Below are positions 34,991 to 42,790 of a DNA stretch of 64,000 nt, in pieces. Numbering within the stretch: the stretch's first letter is position 1; each line of letters starts with the position of its first letter. The notes below the pieces were generated by a model, which searched no databases, was not told the DNA's origin, and saw only the letters and a program-made list of their open reading frames with translations. The stretch lies in contig CAYOMD010000010.1 in the NCBI GenBank assembly GCA_964404985.1, positions 1 to 64,000 on the forward strand. Direction: 5' to 3'. The stretch comes from Hankyongella sp964404985. GTDB lineage: Bacteria > Pseudomonadota > Alphaproteobacteria > Sphingomonadales > Sphingomonadaceae. The position numbers and the translations under genes were made by a program.

Positions 34991-35698
34991 CTAATTCGCC
35001 GCGATGGCGGATGTTTTTTCCGTCTCGGCCCGGAAGCCCTGGGCAACCACATACCATTCGGAGGACTCTTTGCGGCTGGCCGGTGGCTTGGCGTGCTTGA
35101 CGTTACGGAACCGCTGCTTGAGCCGGGCCATCAGCGCCGTATCCGCGCCACCGGCCAGAACCTTGGCGACGAACGTGCCGCCTTCCTCCAGCATGTCTTC
35201 AGCCATGTCGAGCGCCAGTTCCACCAGCCCCATGGTGCGCAGGTGGTCCGTCTGTTTGTGGCCGACCGTATTGGCCGCCATGTCGGAGAGCACCAGATCG
35301 GCCGGGCCATCGAGTGCTATGCGCAACTGTTCCGCCATACCGGGCGTGCGCACATCATCCTGGAAAATGGTCACACGCGGCAGCGGGTCTATCGGCAGCA
35401 GATCAATCGCAACAATCCGCGCCTCCCGCTTCTTGGCCGCCACAACCTGGCACCAGCCGCCGGGTGCGGCCCCCAGATCAAGCACACGCCTGACCCCGTT
35501 CAGAAACCCAAACCGCTCGTTCAACTCCAGCAGCTTGTAGGCGGCGCGCGAGCGGTAACCATCTGCCTTGGCAGCACGCACATAGGGGTCGTTCAACTGC
35601 CGCTCCAGCCAGCGCTGGGATTGCGCTGTGCGGCCGCGGGGAGTTTTCAGGCGTTGCTTGCCGCGCAGGGACCGGCCGCCGCCGCCAGCCGTGGTCAT
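34991..35698 (-). CDS. rlmE: 23S rRNA 2'-O-methyltransferase RlmE
   Basis: A 235-residue FtsJ/RrmJ-type enzyme that methylates U2552 in the 23S A-loop. It shows YRSRAAYKLLELNERFGF (first catalytic Lys), SAM motif VLDLGAAPGGWCQVV, DLVLSDMAAN (catalytic Asp), and GTFVAKVLAGG (second Lys). A basic N-terminal extension (GGRSLRGKQRLKTPRGR) fits RNA binding. Its start overlaps the upstream Ppx/GppA gene by 4 bp, a conserved alphaproteobacterial pairing. Confidence 0.96.
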   Translation of the reverse strand: MTTAGGGGRSLRGKQRLKTPRGRTAQSQRWLERQLNDPYVRAAKADGYRSRAAYKLLELNERFGFLNGVRRVLDLGAAPGGWCQVVAAKKREARIVAIDLLPIDPLPRVTIFQDDVRTPGMAEQLRIALDGPADLVLSDMAANTVGHKQTDHLRTMGLVELALDMAEDMLEEGGTFVAKVLAGGADTALMARLKQRFRNVKHAKPPASRKESSEWYVVAQGFRAETEKTSAIAAN

Positions 35699-36804
35699 GC
35701 GTCGCGCTCAGCGGCAAGCATGGCGGCGTCATGGCGGATGAGCAGGCGCAGAATGCCCTCCCGGATGCCGCGATCCGCAACGCGCAGGCGCTTGCATGGC
35801 CACACAGACAGCACGGCATCGAGGATCGCGCAACCAGCCAGCACCAGGTCCGCACGATCCGGGCCAATGCAGGCCCATCCGGCACGCTCGGCGACGGTCA
35901 AGGTCGACAGGCTCGCGGTAATCTCGCGCATGGCCGCACTGGGCACGATGCAGCCGTCGACCTGCCGACGGTCATATTGCTGCAGGCCCAGGTGCACACT
36001 GGCAAGGGTGGTCACGGTGCCCGAGGTGCCAAGCAACTGCACATCCTCCAGCGTTGCGATGCCGAGCGCGCGACAGCTCTCGGCAAAGCGTGTGACCTCC
36101 TGCATCACGCAGGCACGCATGGAGCAGTAATCGCTGTCATTGCCGTGATCGTTGCGGAAGGTCTCGTGCAGAGAGGTGACACCCCAAGGGATGCTGGTCC
36201 AGGCTGCAATCGCCGGGCGACCACTGGTCGGGCAGAGTTCCACCAGCACCAACTCGGTGCTGCCACCGCCGATGTCAAACACCAGACCATAGTTTGCCTG
36301 CCGGTCGAGCAGGCTCTCGCAGCCGAGTGCTGCCAGCCGGGCCTCTTCCTGTGGTGTAATCACATCGAGCGCGATGCCCGTTTCCTCATAGACGCGGGTC
36401 ACGAACGCTGCCGTATTCTCGGCGCGACGGCATGCCTCCGTAGCGACACTACGCACCATCTGCACCCCGCGCCGCTCAAGTTTATTGGCGCACTGCTTCA
36501 GGGCGGCCACGGCCCGGTCCTGTGACGCTTCGCTCAACCGCCCACTCGCGCTCAAGCCCTCGCCAAGCCGCACAATGCGTGAAAACGAGTCGATGGCGCG
36601 CAGCCCGCCGCGCACCGGGCTGGCGATCAGGAGGCGGCAGTTGTTGGTACCGAGATCAATCGCGCCATACACCTTCTCGGGTTCAGGACGCTTGCGCTGC
36701 CGCCGTTCGACGGTGACCGGCGAGTCTGCTCTGGCGTTGGACCTCTTGAGACGGTCTCTCTCATCGGACCGCTCAAGGTCCGCTGCATTGGTCGTATTCG
36801 GCAT
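35695..36804 (-). CDS. Ppx/GppA family phosphatase (short form)
   Basis: A 369-residue ASKHA phosphatase lacking the long C-terminal domain of the ppx gene at 15772. It has a charged N-terminal region, then VYGAIDLGTNNCRLLIAS (phosphate-1), ISFSRIVRLGEGL-like sequence, TPQEEARLAALGCESLL and FDIGGGSTELVLVEL (phosphate-2). The substrate may be polyphosphate or pppGpp; sequence does not decide. The start is taken at ATG 36804, with AGGCGA upstream; an in-frame opening of 25 more codons has no family similarity. It overlaps rlmE by 4 bp. Confidence 0.88.
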   Translation of the reverse strand: MPNTTNAADLERSDERDRLKRSNARADSPVTVERRQRKRPEPEKVYGAIDLGTNNCRLLIASPVRGGLRAIDSFSRIVRLGEGLSASGRLSEASQDRAVAALKQCANKLERRGVQMVRSVATEACRRAENTAAFVTRVYEETGIALDVITPQEEARLAALGCESLLDRQANYGLVFDIGGGSTELVLVELCPTSGRPAIAAWTSIPWGVTSLHETFRNDHGNDSDYCSMRACVMQEVTRFAESCRALGIATLEDVQLLGTSGTVTTLASVHLGLQQYDRRQVDGCIVPSAAMREITASLSTLTVAERAGWACIGPDRADLVLAGCAILDAVLSVWPCKRLRVADRGIREGILRLLIRHDAAMLAAERDA

Positions 36805-36882
36805 CGCGTCGCCTGCATCAATACCGCAGGATCGACCTGCGCCTGCAGCGAATGTAACAATTCCGCCATGCAACGGCAATGG

Positions 36883-37383
36883 TTAGTCGTGGGCTGCCAG
36901 GAACTGGTATCTGCCGTTAAAGTAGAGCAGCGGTGCCCCGTGCTCGGCATGGGCGGCTGCGACCACGCGCGCGAGAAACATGCGGTGGTCTCCGCCATCA
37001 TGCACCGCAAAGCGCACACATTCAAAGCGGGCGATGGCCCCCTCCAGCACCGGCGCACCGGATGTACTGCCTGGCGACCAAACGGTGTCCCGCCAGCGCT
37101 CTGCGGGGTCAGCCCGCGCAAACGTGTCCGATATCCCCTGTTGATCAGCACTCAGCACGTTAACCGCATAAGCCTCTCCCGCCTCGAAATCGGGCAGGCT
37201 GGTTGTCGCCCGGTCAAGGCTGAACAGAATGAGCGGCGGCTCAAGCGAAATGGCAGTAAAACTGTTGATGGTCAGGCCCACAGGTTCGCCGTCCCGCCCG
37301 GTTGCCGTCACTACCGCAATACCGGTGGCAAACCGCCCGAGGCAGGTGCGCAGCGAGCGGGGGCTGAGGTCCGCGATCATCAT
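36883..37383 (-). CDS. Flavin reductase family protein
   Basis: A 166-residue protein of the split-barrel flavin-reductase-like fold: LRTCLGRFATGIAVVTATG, VGLTINSFTAISLEPPLILFSL and a C-terminal GGDHRMFLARV segment with the conserved His. Such proteins reduce FMN/FAD with NAD(P)H, often for a partner monooxygenase; no monooxygenase is adjacent. It overlaps a GST-like gene by 4 bp and is translated after it. Confidence 0.88.
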   Translation of the reverse strand: MMIADLSPRSLRTCLGRFATGIAVVTATGRDGEPVGLTINSFTAISLEPPLILFSLDRATTSLPDFEAGEAYAVNVLSADQQGISDTFARADPAERWRDTVWSPGSTSGAPVLEGAIARFECVRFAVHDGGDHRMFLARVVAAAHAEHGAPLLYFNGRYQFLAAHD

Positions 37384-37991
37384 TGCGGGGCGGCGGGCAC
37401 GGTCGCCTGCATGACCGGCAACTGGCTGATGCGGGCGAACCAGCGTGCGAGCTGCGGGCGTGGCCCGCGCCAGTCGCGGTCGGCAAAGCGGAAGTCCAGA
37501 TACCCCAAAGTGCAGGCCAGCGCGATATCGCCCTGGCTCATCAACGTGTTGAGTGCCTCGGGCCGTGCCTCGAACCAGTCGAGTGCGCGCTCGATCTTGG
37601 TCCAGTGCCAGGTCATGTGCGCTGTGCGGGCGTCCTCTGCTGGCCGCATGCCCTCCTGACGAACCAGGATCGCCGAGTCCAGGATGCCGTCGGCCAGTGC
37701 CGCCCGGGTCAGGTCCGGGAAACGGCGCGGGCCATCATGCAGGATCAGCGGCGGCGCACTGCCCAGTGTGTCAATAAACTGGCAGATCACGCGGCTGTCG
37801 GTGATGAGTTCGCCATCCGCCGTCACCAGCGCCGGCAGTCGACCCAGCGGATTCGCGGCCAGGAAGTCCGGTGTCGGGTTGAATGCGTCCACCGTCTTGA
37901 TGTCGATCTGGTCGGCCACGTCGCGCAGGCGCGCCATCACCAGAACCTTGCGCACATAGGGGCTGGCCGGCGAGTAATAGAGCGTGTGCAT
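37380..37991 (-). CDS. Glutathione S-transferase-like protein
   Basis: A 203-residue GST-fold protein. The N-terminal thioredoxin-like domain starts TLYYSPASPYVRKVLVMARL and contains NPLGRLPALVTADGELITDSRVICQFID, with the cis-Pro and the ES/DS glutathione-binding pattern. A helical C-terminal domain follows, including LACTLGYLDFRF. The substrate is unknown. It overlaps the flavin reductase gene (ATGA). Confidence 0.9.
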   Translation of the reverse strand: MHTLYYSPASPYVRKVLVMARLRDVADQIDIKTVDAFNPTPDFLAANPLGRLPALVTADGELITDSRVICQFIDTLGSAPPLILHDGPRRFPDLTRAALADGILDSAILVRQEGMRPAEDARTAHMTWHWTKIERALDWFEARPEALNTLMSQGDIALACTLGYLDFRFADRDWRGPRPQLARWFARISQLPVMQATVPAAPQ

Positions 37992-38078
37992 AAGTACATC
38001 CCTGATTGTGTGCGCGCTTCATGCGCGCGCGCACCCGTGCTTGTCCAGCGATCAGGAAGAGACGCACCGTTGCCGCCT

Positions 38079-38615
38079 TCAGCCCAAACGCTTGATACCG
38101 CGCCGAGGCTGTCGCGCCAGCATTTGCCGGGTGGTGCGCAGCAGCACAGGGTGCCGCCAGTCGGGCCAGATATCGCATAGCGGCCTCAGGACAAAAGCCC
38201 GGTCCTGCATCGCAGCGTGCGGTACGCGCAGCGTGTGCCTGCCACGACACCCCCCCTTCGCCGGCCAGACGATACTGGCTGCCACAATATCGAGGTCAAG
38301 AACCCTTGGCCCCCAGCGCCGCCGGCGCACCCGGCCGAACGCCGCCTCCAGCGCCTGCAAATGCACGAGCAGCTCAGGCGGGCTGAGGTCCGCACGGATG
38401 AGCACCGCTGCATTGACATAAGCCGCCTGCTTGGGCCCCATCGGCGCAGTCCGATAAAAGCGCGAAACCGCCAGCATCCGGACCCCTGGCATGTTATCAA
38501 GCGTGCGGCACACGAGACGCAAGGTCTCAAGCGGCGCCCCGAACCGCGGGTGGCGCTGGTTGCCGCCAAGCGCCACGGCATAGACTACGGTTTGCGTTGT
38601 GGTGTTCACCGGCAT
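38079..38615 (-). CDS. folK: HPPK (folate biosynthesis pyrophosphokinase)
   Basis: A 178-residue 6-hydroxymethyl-7,8-dihydropterin pyrophosphokinase. It shows YAVALGGNQRHP at the start, SRFYRTAPMG, YVNAAVLIRADLSPPELL, and the signature RRRRWGPRVLDLDIV with metal-binding Asp residues, then VPHAAMQDRAFVLRPL. The start is MPVNTTT at 38615; the reading frame stays open further upstream but there only mirrors the divergent glycosylase gene. The two divergent start codons are only 18 bp apart. Confidence 0.94.
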   Translation of the reverse strand: MPVNTTTQTVVYAVALGGNQRHPRFGAPLETLRLVCRTLDNMPGVRMLAVSRFYRTAPMGPKQAAYVNAAVLIRADLSPPELLVHLQALEAAFGRVRRRRWGPRVLDLDIVAASIVWPAKGGCRGRHTLRVPHAAMQDRAFVLRPLCDIWPDWRHPVLLRTTRQMLARQPRRGIKRLG

Positions 38616-38633
38616 GGGGTAAGCGGCCAGCCC

Positions 38634-39281
38634 ATGCAGCACAAGCCCTCTGAACCCCCGGTCGATTGCCCGCTCTGCCCAAGGCTCAGCCAATATCGTG
38701 GTACCAATCGCACCGCCAACCCCGCCTGGTTCAACAACCCGGTCCCCGGCTTTGGTGACCCGGACGCCTGGCTGCTGATCGTCGGGCTGGCACCGGGAGT
38801 CCAGGGAGCGAACCGCACGGGCCGACCGTTTACCGGCGATTATGCTGGCGATCTGCTCTATGCGACACTGCTGCAGTTCGGGCTGGCGGCCGGCACCTAT
38901 GAAGCCCGGGCCGATGATGGCTTGCAGCTTAAGGGGTGTTTCATCGCCAACGCGGTGCGCTGCGTGCCCCCGGAGAACAAGCCGACCCCTGAGGAAATCC
39001 GCACCTGCCGGCCCTACCTTGAGGGCCAGCTTGCGGCCCTGCCGAAGCTGACGACGGTTGTTGCCCTGGGTCAGATCGCGCACCAGTCGGTGGTCAAGGC
39101 AAGCGGCTCGAAGCTGCCGAAATGCCCGTTCGCGCATGGTGCCGAGCACCGGCTGCTGAATGGCCTGCGCCTCATCGATAGCTACCATTGCTCGCGCTAC
39201 AACACCAACACCCGCCGCCTGACCCCGGAGATGTTCGCGGCCGTGTTTGAGGCAGCGCTGCAGCGCGGGGAGTTCAAGTAA
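38634..39281 (+). CDS. Family 5 (UDGb-type) Fe-S uracil-DNA glycosylase
   Basis: A 215-residue DNA repair glycosylase. The Fe-S ligands are visible as Cys12 and Cys15 (CPLCPRL), Cys110 (CVPPENKPT) and Cys125 (RTCRPYLE). The catalytic region GLAPGVQGANRTGRPFTGD (51-69) has the GLAPG motif lacking the usual Asp/Asn, typical of UDGb, and the C-terminal HCSRYN stretch is typical. It removes uracil and related deaminated bases. It faces folK with an 18-bp gap, so its promoter must lie within folK or overlap its start. Confidence 0.92.
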   Translation: MQHKPSEPPVDCPLCPRLSQYRGTNRTANPAWFNNPVPGFGDPDAWLLIVGLAPGVQGANRTGRPFTGDYAGDLLYATLLQFGLAAGTYEARADDGLQLKGCFIANAVRCVPPENKPTPEEIRTCRPYLEGQLAALPKLTTVVALGQIAHQSVVKASGSKLPKCPFAHGAEHRLLNGLRLIDSYHCSRYNTNTRRLTPEMFAAVFEAALQRGEFK

Positions 39282-39287
39282 AGGCCT

Positions 39288-39692
39288 TTAATTGATGCGC
39301 CAATTCTCGATCGATAGGCTGGGAATACGCATAAACTCTCGCACATTATTCGTAATGAGTGTCAACTTATAGTGCATAGCCGTAGCTGCAATCAAAACAT
39401 CATATGGCCCGATCTGCTCGCCGGATGACCATAGAACAGCATCTATTGCGCCACTTCTTCTCGCAACACTTGCATCAAGAGGCAGAACCGTAAATGCGGC
39501 AATAACGGCATCAAGGGCTTGGCGCTTGGCCATGGGAGCACCCTGCCGTTGAAGTCCGCGCTCCAACTCATGCACTGAAATCGCAGAAAAAGCCAGGGAA
39601 CCTGGCGTGGAACGAAGCATGGCACGGACGACATCGGCCTCGCCACGCAGATAATCGATAACGACATTGGTATCAAGCAGATGGGAGATCAC
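39288..39692 (-). CDS. vapC: VapC-type PIN ribonuclease toxin
   Basis: A 134-residue PIN protein with Asp7 in HLLDTNVVIDYLRG, Glu42 in SVHELERGL, Asp98 in GPYDVLIAATA and a TNNVREF segment at the fourth active-site corner, all standard for VapC. GTG 39692 is preferred as the start because it overlaps the vapB stop as GTGA; a TTG one codon upstream is possible. Base composition is visibly more AT-rich than in the neighbours, suggesting acquisition. Confidence 0.92.
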   Translation of the reverse strand: MISHLLDTNVVIDYLRGEADVVRAMLRSTPGSLAFSAISVHELERGLQRQGAPMAKRQALDAVIAAFTVLPLDASVARRSGAIDAVLWSSGEQIGPYDVLIAATAMHYKLTLITNNVREFMRIPSLSIENWRIN

Positions 39693-39910
39693 CAACTGCG
39701 TCGCTCAAAGTCATAGCTTTGTGCAGGTGCGACATCTGGCATATCTCTCCATGCCCCGGCAGCGTCTTGAAATGCACTTGGCCAAGTGCAGGATATACGC
39801 TCAGCGAGTACCTTCGCCAGCCACTCATCAACAGGTATACCGGCCGCCATCGCCTCTTGACGTGCGCGTGAGAGAATTTCTTCGTCCAGTTCCAGATTTA
39901 CGCGTTCCAT
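39689..39910 (-). CDS. vapB: VapB-type antitoxin
   Basis: A 73-residue protein whose N-terminus (MERVNLELDEEILSRARQEA, then GIPVDEWLAKVLAERI) looks like a ribbon-helix-helix DNA-binding fold. The C-terminal half, with AWRDMPDVAPAQSYDFERRSW, should wrap the toxin. The start is ATG 39910; a longer in-frame opening has a Cys/Leu-rich lead unlike antitoxins. It overlaps vapC by 4 bp and lies just downstream of aguB. Confidence 0.85.
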   Translation of the reverse strand: MERVNLELDEEILSRARQEAMAAGIPVDEWLAKVLAERISCTWPSAFQDAAGAWRDMPDVAPAQSYDFERRSW

Positions 39911-39948
39911 AACAACCAAATAGCGCAAGCAAAGCCAAGTGTGCAATC

Positions 39949-40794
39949 TCACATATCCTGCACCAGCCGGCCATAGAGGTCCGGGCGGCGGTCCCGGAAG
40001 AAGCCAAAGGCGAAACGGTGCTGACGGATCGCCTCCAGATCGAAGCGCGCGGTCAGCACGCCAGTCTCGTGGTCGCCAAATTCCGCCGCCAGATCGCCGC
40101 GCTGGTCGGCAATGAAACTGTTGCCATAGAAGCTTTGCTCCCCCTCGGTGCCGATACGGTTGGAGGCGACGACCGGCACGACGTTCGAGACCGCATGGCC
40201 GACCATAGCGCGCCGCCAGAGCCGCCGGGTGTCGAGGCTTGGGTCATGCGGCTCCGCGCCGATTGCAGTCGGGTAGAAAAGTACGTCCGCGCCCATCAGC
40301 ATCATCGCCCGCGCGCACTCCGGGTACCACTGGTCCCAGCAAATGCCGACCCCGAGTGTCCCGTGCGGCGTTTTCCAGACCTTGAACCCGGTGTTGCCGG
40401 GGCGGAAGTAGAACTTCTCCTGGTATCCCGGCCCATCCGGGATATGGCTTTTGCGATACACGCCCATGATCTCGCCGGCATCATCGATCATGGCGAGTGA
40501 ATTATAATAGTGGTGGCCATCCCGCTCATAGAAGGACGTCGGGATAAACACCTTCAGACCCTTGGCCAGCCGGCGCATCTCCCGCACGGCTGGATGGTCT
40601 TCGACCGGCCAGGCGCGCGCGTGATGCTCCTCGCGCTGATCGGTGCAGAAATAATGCCCCTGAAACAGCTCGGGCGGCAGGATCACCTGCGCCCCCTCGC
40701 CCGCCGCCTGCTCAACCAAAGCGGCGACAGCAGCGATATCGGCGGACATGTCATCGCTGAACGCCAGTTGCAAAGTCGAGACGGTTATGGTCAT
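39949..40794 (-). CDS. aguB: N-carbamoylputrescine amidase
   Basis: A 281-residue nitrilase-family enzyme that splits N-carbamoylputrescine into putrescine, CO2 and ammonia. The catalytic triad is visible: Glu in VILPPELFQGHYFC, Lys in VYRKSHIPDGPGYQEKFYF and Cys in GVGICWDQWYPECAR. The substrate call follows the close family pattern and the 4-bp overlap with aguA. Together they form the agmatine-to-putrescine route. Confidence 0.95.
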   Translation of the reverse strand: MTITVSTLQLAFSDDMSADIAAVAALVEQAAGEGAQVILPPELFQGHYFCTDQREEHHARAWPVEDHPAVREMRRLAKGLKVFIPTSFYERDGHHYYNSLAMIDDAGEIMGVYRKSHIPDGPGYQEKFYFRPGNTGFKVWKTPHGTLGVGICWDQWYPECARAMMLMGADVLFYPTAIGAEPHDPSLDTRRLWRRAMVGHAVSNVVPVVASNRIGTEGEQSFYGNSFIADQRGDLAAEFGDHETGVLTARFDLEAIRQHRFAFGFFRDRRPDLYGRLVQDM

Positions 40795-41822
40795 CGCGTG
40801 CCTCCATCAAGCGGCCAGGCTGGCACATTCTGGGTGATACAGTGGAATGAGCCGCCGCCGGACAGCAGGTGCCGGGCCATCTGCCCGACGACCGTCCGCC
40901 CCGGGAAGCACGCCTCGATCGCCTTCAGGGCCTTGTCATCCTGCGCTGTGCCGTATGTGGGGACGATCACCTGCGTATTGGCGATATAGAAGTTCATGTA
41001 GGATGCGGGCTTCACATGGCCCTCTTCATCCTCAACGCGGCCGACCGCAGGGATCGTCACCACCTCAATGCCGCGCTGGGTTTTCAACCGCGCCAGCGCA
41101 TCGGCGTAGATATCGGCGTTCGGGTCGTCGTTACGCATCGCCTCGGGCACCGCCACCACGCCGGGCGCAACAAACCGGGCCAGGTTATCGATATGGCCGT
41201 CGGTGTGGTCATTGTGCAGACCGTCGCCCAGCCAGATGACCTGCGTTGCGCCCAGATGGTCACGCAGGTTGCGCTCGATCTGGGTACGACTAAGCCCCGG
41301 GTTACGGTTCGGGTCCAGCAGGCACTGCTCGGTGGTCAGCAGCCGCCCTGTGCCGTCGCTGTCGACTGAACCGCCTTCCAGCACCCAGGCATGGTGCAGC
41401 GTCACCAGGTCACTGCGCACCGAGACTGCCTCGGCAACATTGGTATCGTGCGGCAGAACATATTTGCCGCCCCAGCCATTGAACTGAAAGCAGGCCGCGC
41501 GAACCCCCCTGCTGTCTGCCACGAAAATCGGTCCAGTATCGCGCAGCCAGATATCGCCGAATGGCACTTCGTAGAGAAAAGCACCGATACCGCTCAGCGC
41601 CAGCTCGGCACTCTGCCGCGCCGCCTCGCCGTGTACCAGAATGTGCAAGCGCTCACCACGCGGCAGCTTGGTCGCCGGATCGATGTCGGCGATGGCATGG
41701 AACAGCGCCGCGACTTCCCGGCGTGCGGGCTCCAGATCATCTTGCCAGAGTTTTTCGTGCGACGGCCATGCCGACCAGACGCCCGAATGCGTGCGCCATT
41801 CCGCCGGTTGGATAATATCCAT
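40791..41822 (-). CDS. aguA: Agmatine deiminase
   Basis: A 343-residue guanidine-modifying enzyme that converts agmatine to N-carbamoylputrescine. It shows PAEWRTHSGVWSAWPSHEKLW at the start (split), FGDIWLRDTGPIF, EGGSVDSDGTG, HNDHTDGHIDNLARFV and the nucleophile Cys328 in SGGGSFHCIT. ATG 41822 with GGAAGG upstream is chosen; an in-frame ATG six codons earlier is possible. aguB overlaps its end by 4 bp. Confidence 0.95.
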   Translation of the reverse strand: MDIIQPAEWRTHSGVWSAWPSHEKLWQDDLEPARREVAALFHAIADIDPATKLPRGERLHILVHGEAARQSAELALSGIGAFLYEVPFGDIWLRDTGPIFVADSRGVRAACFQFNGWGGKYVLPHDTNVAEAVSVRSDLVTLHHAWVLEGGSVDSDGTGRLLTTEQCLLDPNRNPGLSRTQIERNLRDHLGATQVIWLGDGLHNDHTDGHIDNLARFVAPGVVAVPEAMRNDDPNADIYADALARLKTQRGIEVVTIPAVGRVEDEEGHVKPASYMNFYIANTQVIVPTYGTAQDDKALKAIEACFPGRTVVGQMARHLLSGGGSFHCITQNVPAWPLDGGTR

Positions 41823-41911
41823 GCGGCAAGTCCCTTCCATGCGTCAGGCGCGCCAAATTCGCGCGTTTACTGCCTCATAGAATGGGGACAGGGTTTGGAA
41901 AAGAAAAGAGC

Positions 41912-42316
41912 TTAAGCGCTTGCCGTTTGCTGCGCGGGGAGCGAGGCGGCTGCCTTGGCTGCATTGCTCGCCTGCAGGGCCAGGCCATCCATGATCGCCT
42001 TGTTGACGTCGATAAGCGCGTCGATATCCGCTGGATTGCGGAAGACGTCTGACGTGAAGCGGTTGACCCAGAGTGCCAGCGAGATGATCTGCGCGCGCAA
42101 TTCCTTGGGCAGGGAATTGCCCGGCAGGCCACAATCGGTCGAGAGTGTGGACCACAGCCGACGGTTCCAGTCGAGCGGCTCCATGAGGGCCGAACCGCTG
42201 AGCTGGCCGTCACGCGCACGCATGAGCGCCGAGGTCACCTGGGCGAACAACCGATATTCGGTCTGGCTCGGCGACTCAGCGGTCTGCTGAACTCGACGAT
42301 AGGCTTCCAGGGACAT
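41912..42316 (-). CDS. flaF: Flagellar regulator FlaF
   Basis: A 134-residue FlaF protein: SLEAYRRVQQTAESPSQTEYRLFAQVTSAL, then DWNRRLWSTLSTDCGLPGNSLPKELRAQIISLALWV, the hallmark of the family, and an Ala/Gln-rich tail. In Caulobacter FlaF promotes flagellin synthesis or export, opposing FlbT. Its start lies 41 bp inside flbT, so the two regulators are translationally coupled and their ratio is set in one mRNA. Confidence 0.95.
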   Translation of the reverse strand: MSLEAYRRVQQTAESPSQTEYRLFAQVTSALMRARDGQLSGSALMEPLDWNRRLWSTLSTDCGLPGNSLPKELRAQIISLALWVNRFTSDVFRNPADIDALIDVNKAIMDGLALQASNAAKAAASLPAQQTASA

Positions 42317-42701
42317 GTCCGAGCACCTTTGCTTCGTAATCCAGGAGTTTGCGGCATCCCGTCAGGGCGCGATAATAATCCTGGTTCATCATATCGAGCG
42401 AAATCTGAACGCACAGTAAGCGGGCGTCCGGATTTTCGATGGCATTCATCAGATCCGTCATGCGCTCGACAAAGGACTGATAGTAATCCTTGGCGTTTGC
42501 GGTATCGAGATAGGCCAGCATGATCGGGAAGTAGACATGGCGCACCGGTGTGGTGACGTCGGCTTCCGAAATGATGTCCCGCTCCCGCAGGATCGACGCC
42601 TTGTTCTGGATGACGACCGTATTGCGCCGGTCGCCGTTCACCATCACTGCGCCGTTGACCACAAATTTCTCACCCGGCTTCAGGGATATCTTCAACGCCA
42701 T
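42276..42701 (-). CDS. flbT: Flagellin translation repressor FlbT
   Basis: A 141-residue FlbT: MALKISLKPGEKFVVNGAV at the start, NKASILRERDII, PVRHVYFPIMLAYLD and YYRALTGCRKLLDYE. In Caulobacter FlbT binds flagellin mRNA leaders and shortens their life when the basal body is incomplete. The four flagellin genes upstream, with their leaders, are natural targets. It lies 89 bp after the first flagellin gene and overlaps flaF by 41 bp. Confidence 0.95.
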   Translation of the reverse strand: MALKISLKPGEKFVVNGAVMVNGDRRNTVVIQNKASILRERDIISEADVTTPVRHVYFPIMLAYLDTANAKDYYQSFVERMTDLMNAIENPDARLLCVQISLDMMNQDYYRALTGCRKLLDYEAKVLGHVPGSLSSSSADR

Positions 42702-42742
42702 GTTCGTGCCTTCTGCTCGATTACAAATCTGATCAAATCCTA

Positions 42743-42785
42743 ACCGGCGATGGCAAACGAATAGTTAACGCCGTGCCACGCCGGT
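42743..42785 (-). terminator. Hairpin in flagellin-flbT spacer, weak terminator
   Basis: On the minus strand ACCGGCG/TGGCA pairs with TGCCA/CGCCGGT across a 19-base loop, with one extra base in the second arm. No T-run follows, so it may be a partial terminator or an mRNA end stabiliser. A TGGCACG resembling a sigma54 -24 box lies inside it (42772-42778), without a good -12 box. Confidence 0.35.
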
Positions 42786-42790
42786 AAGGT

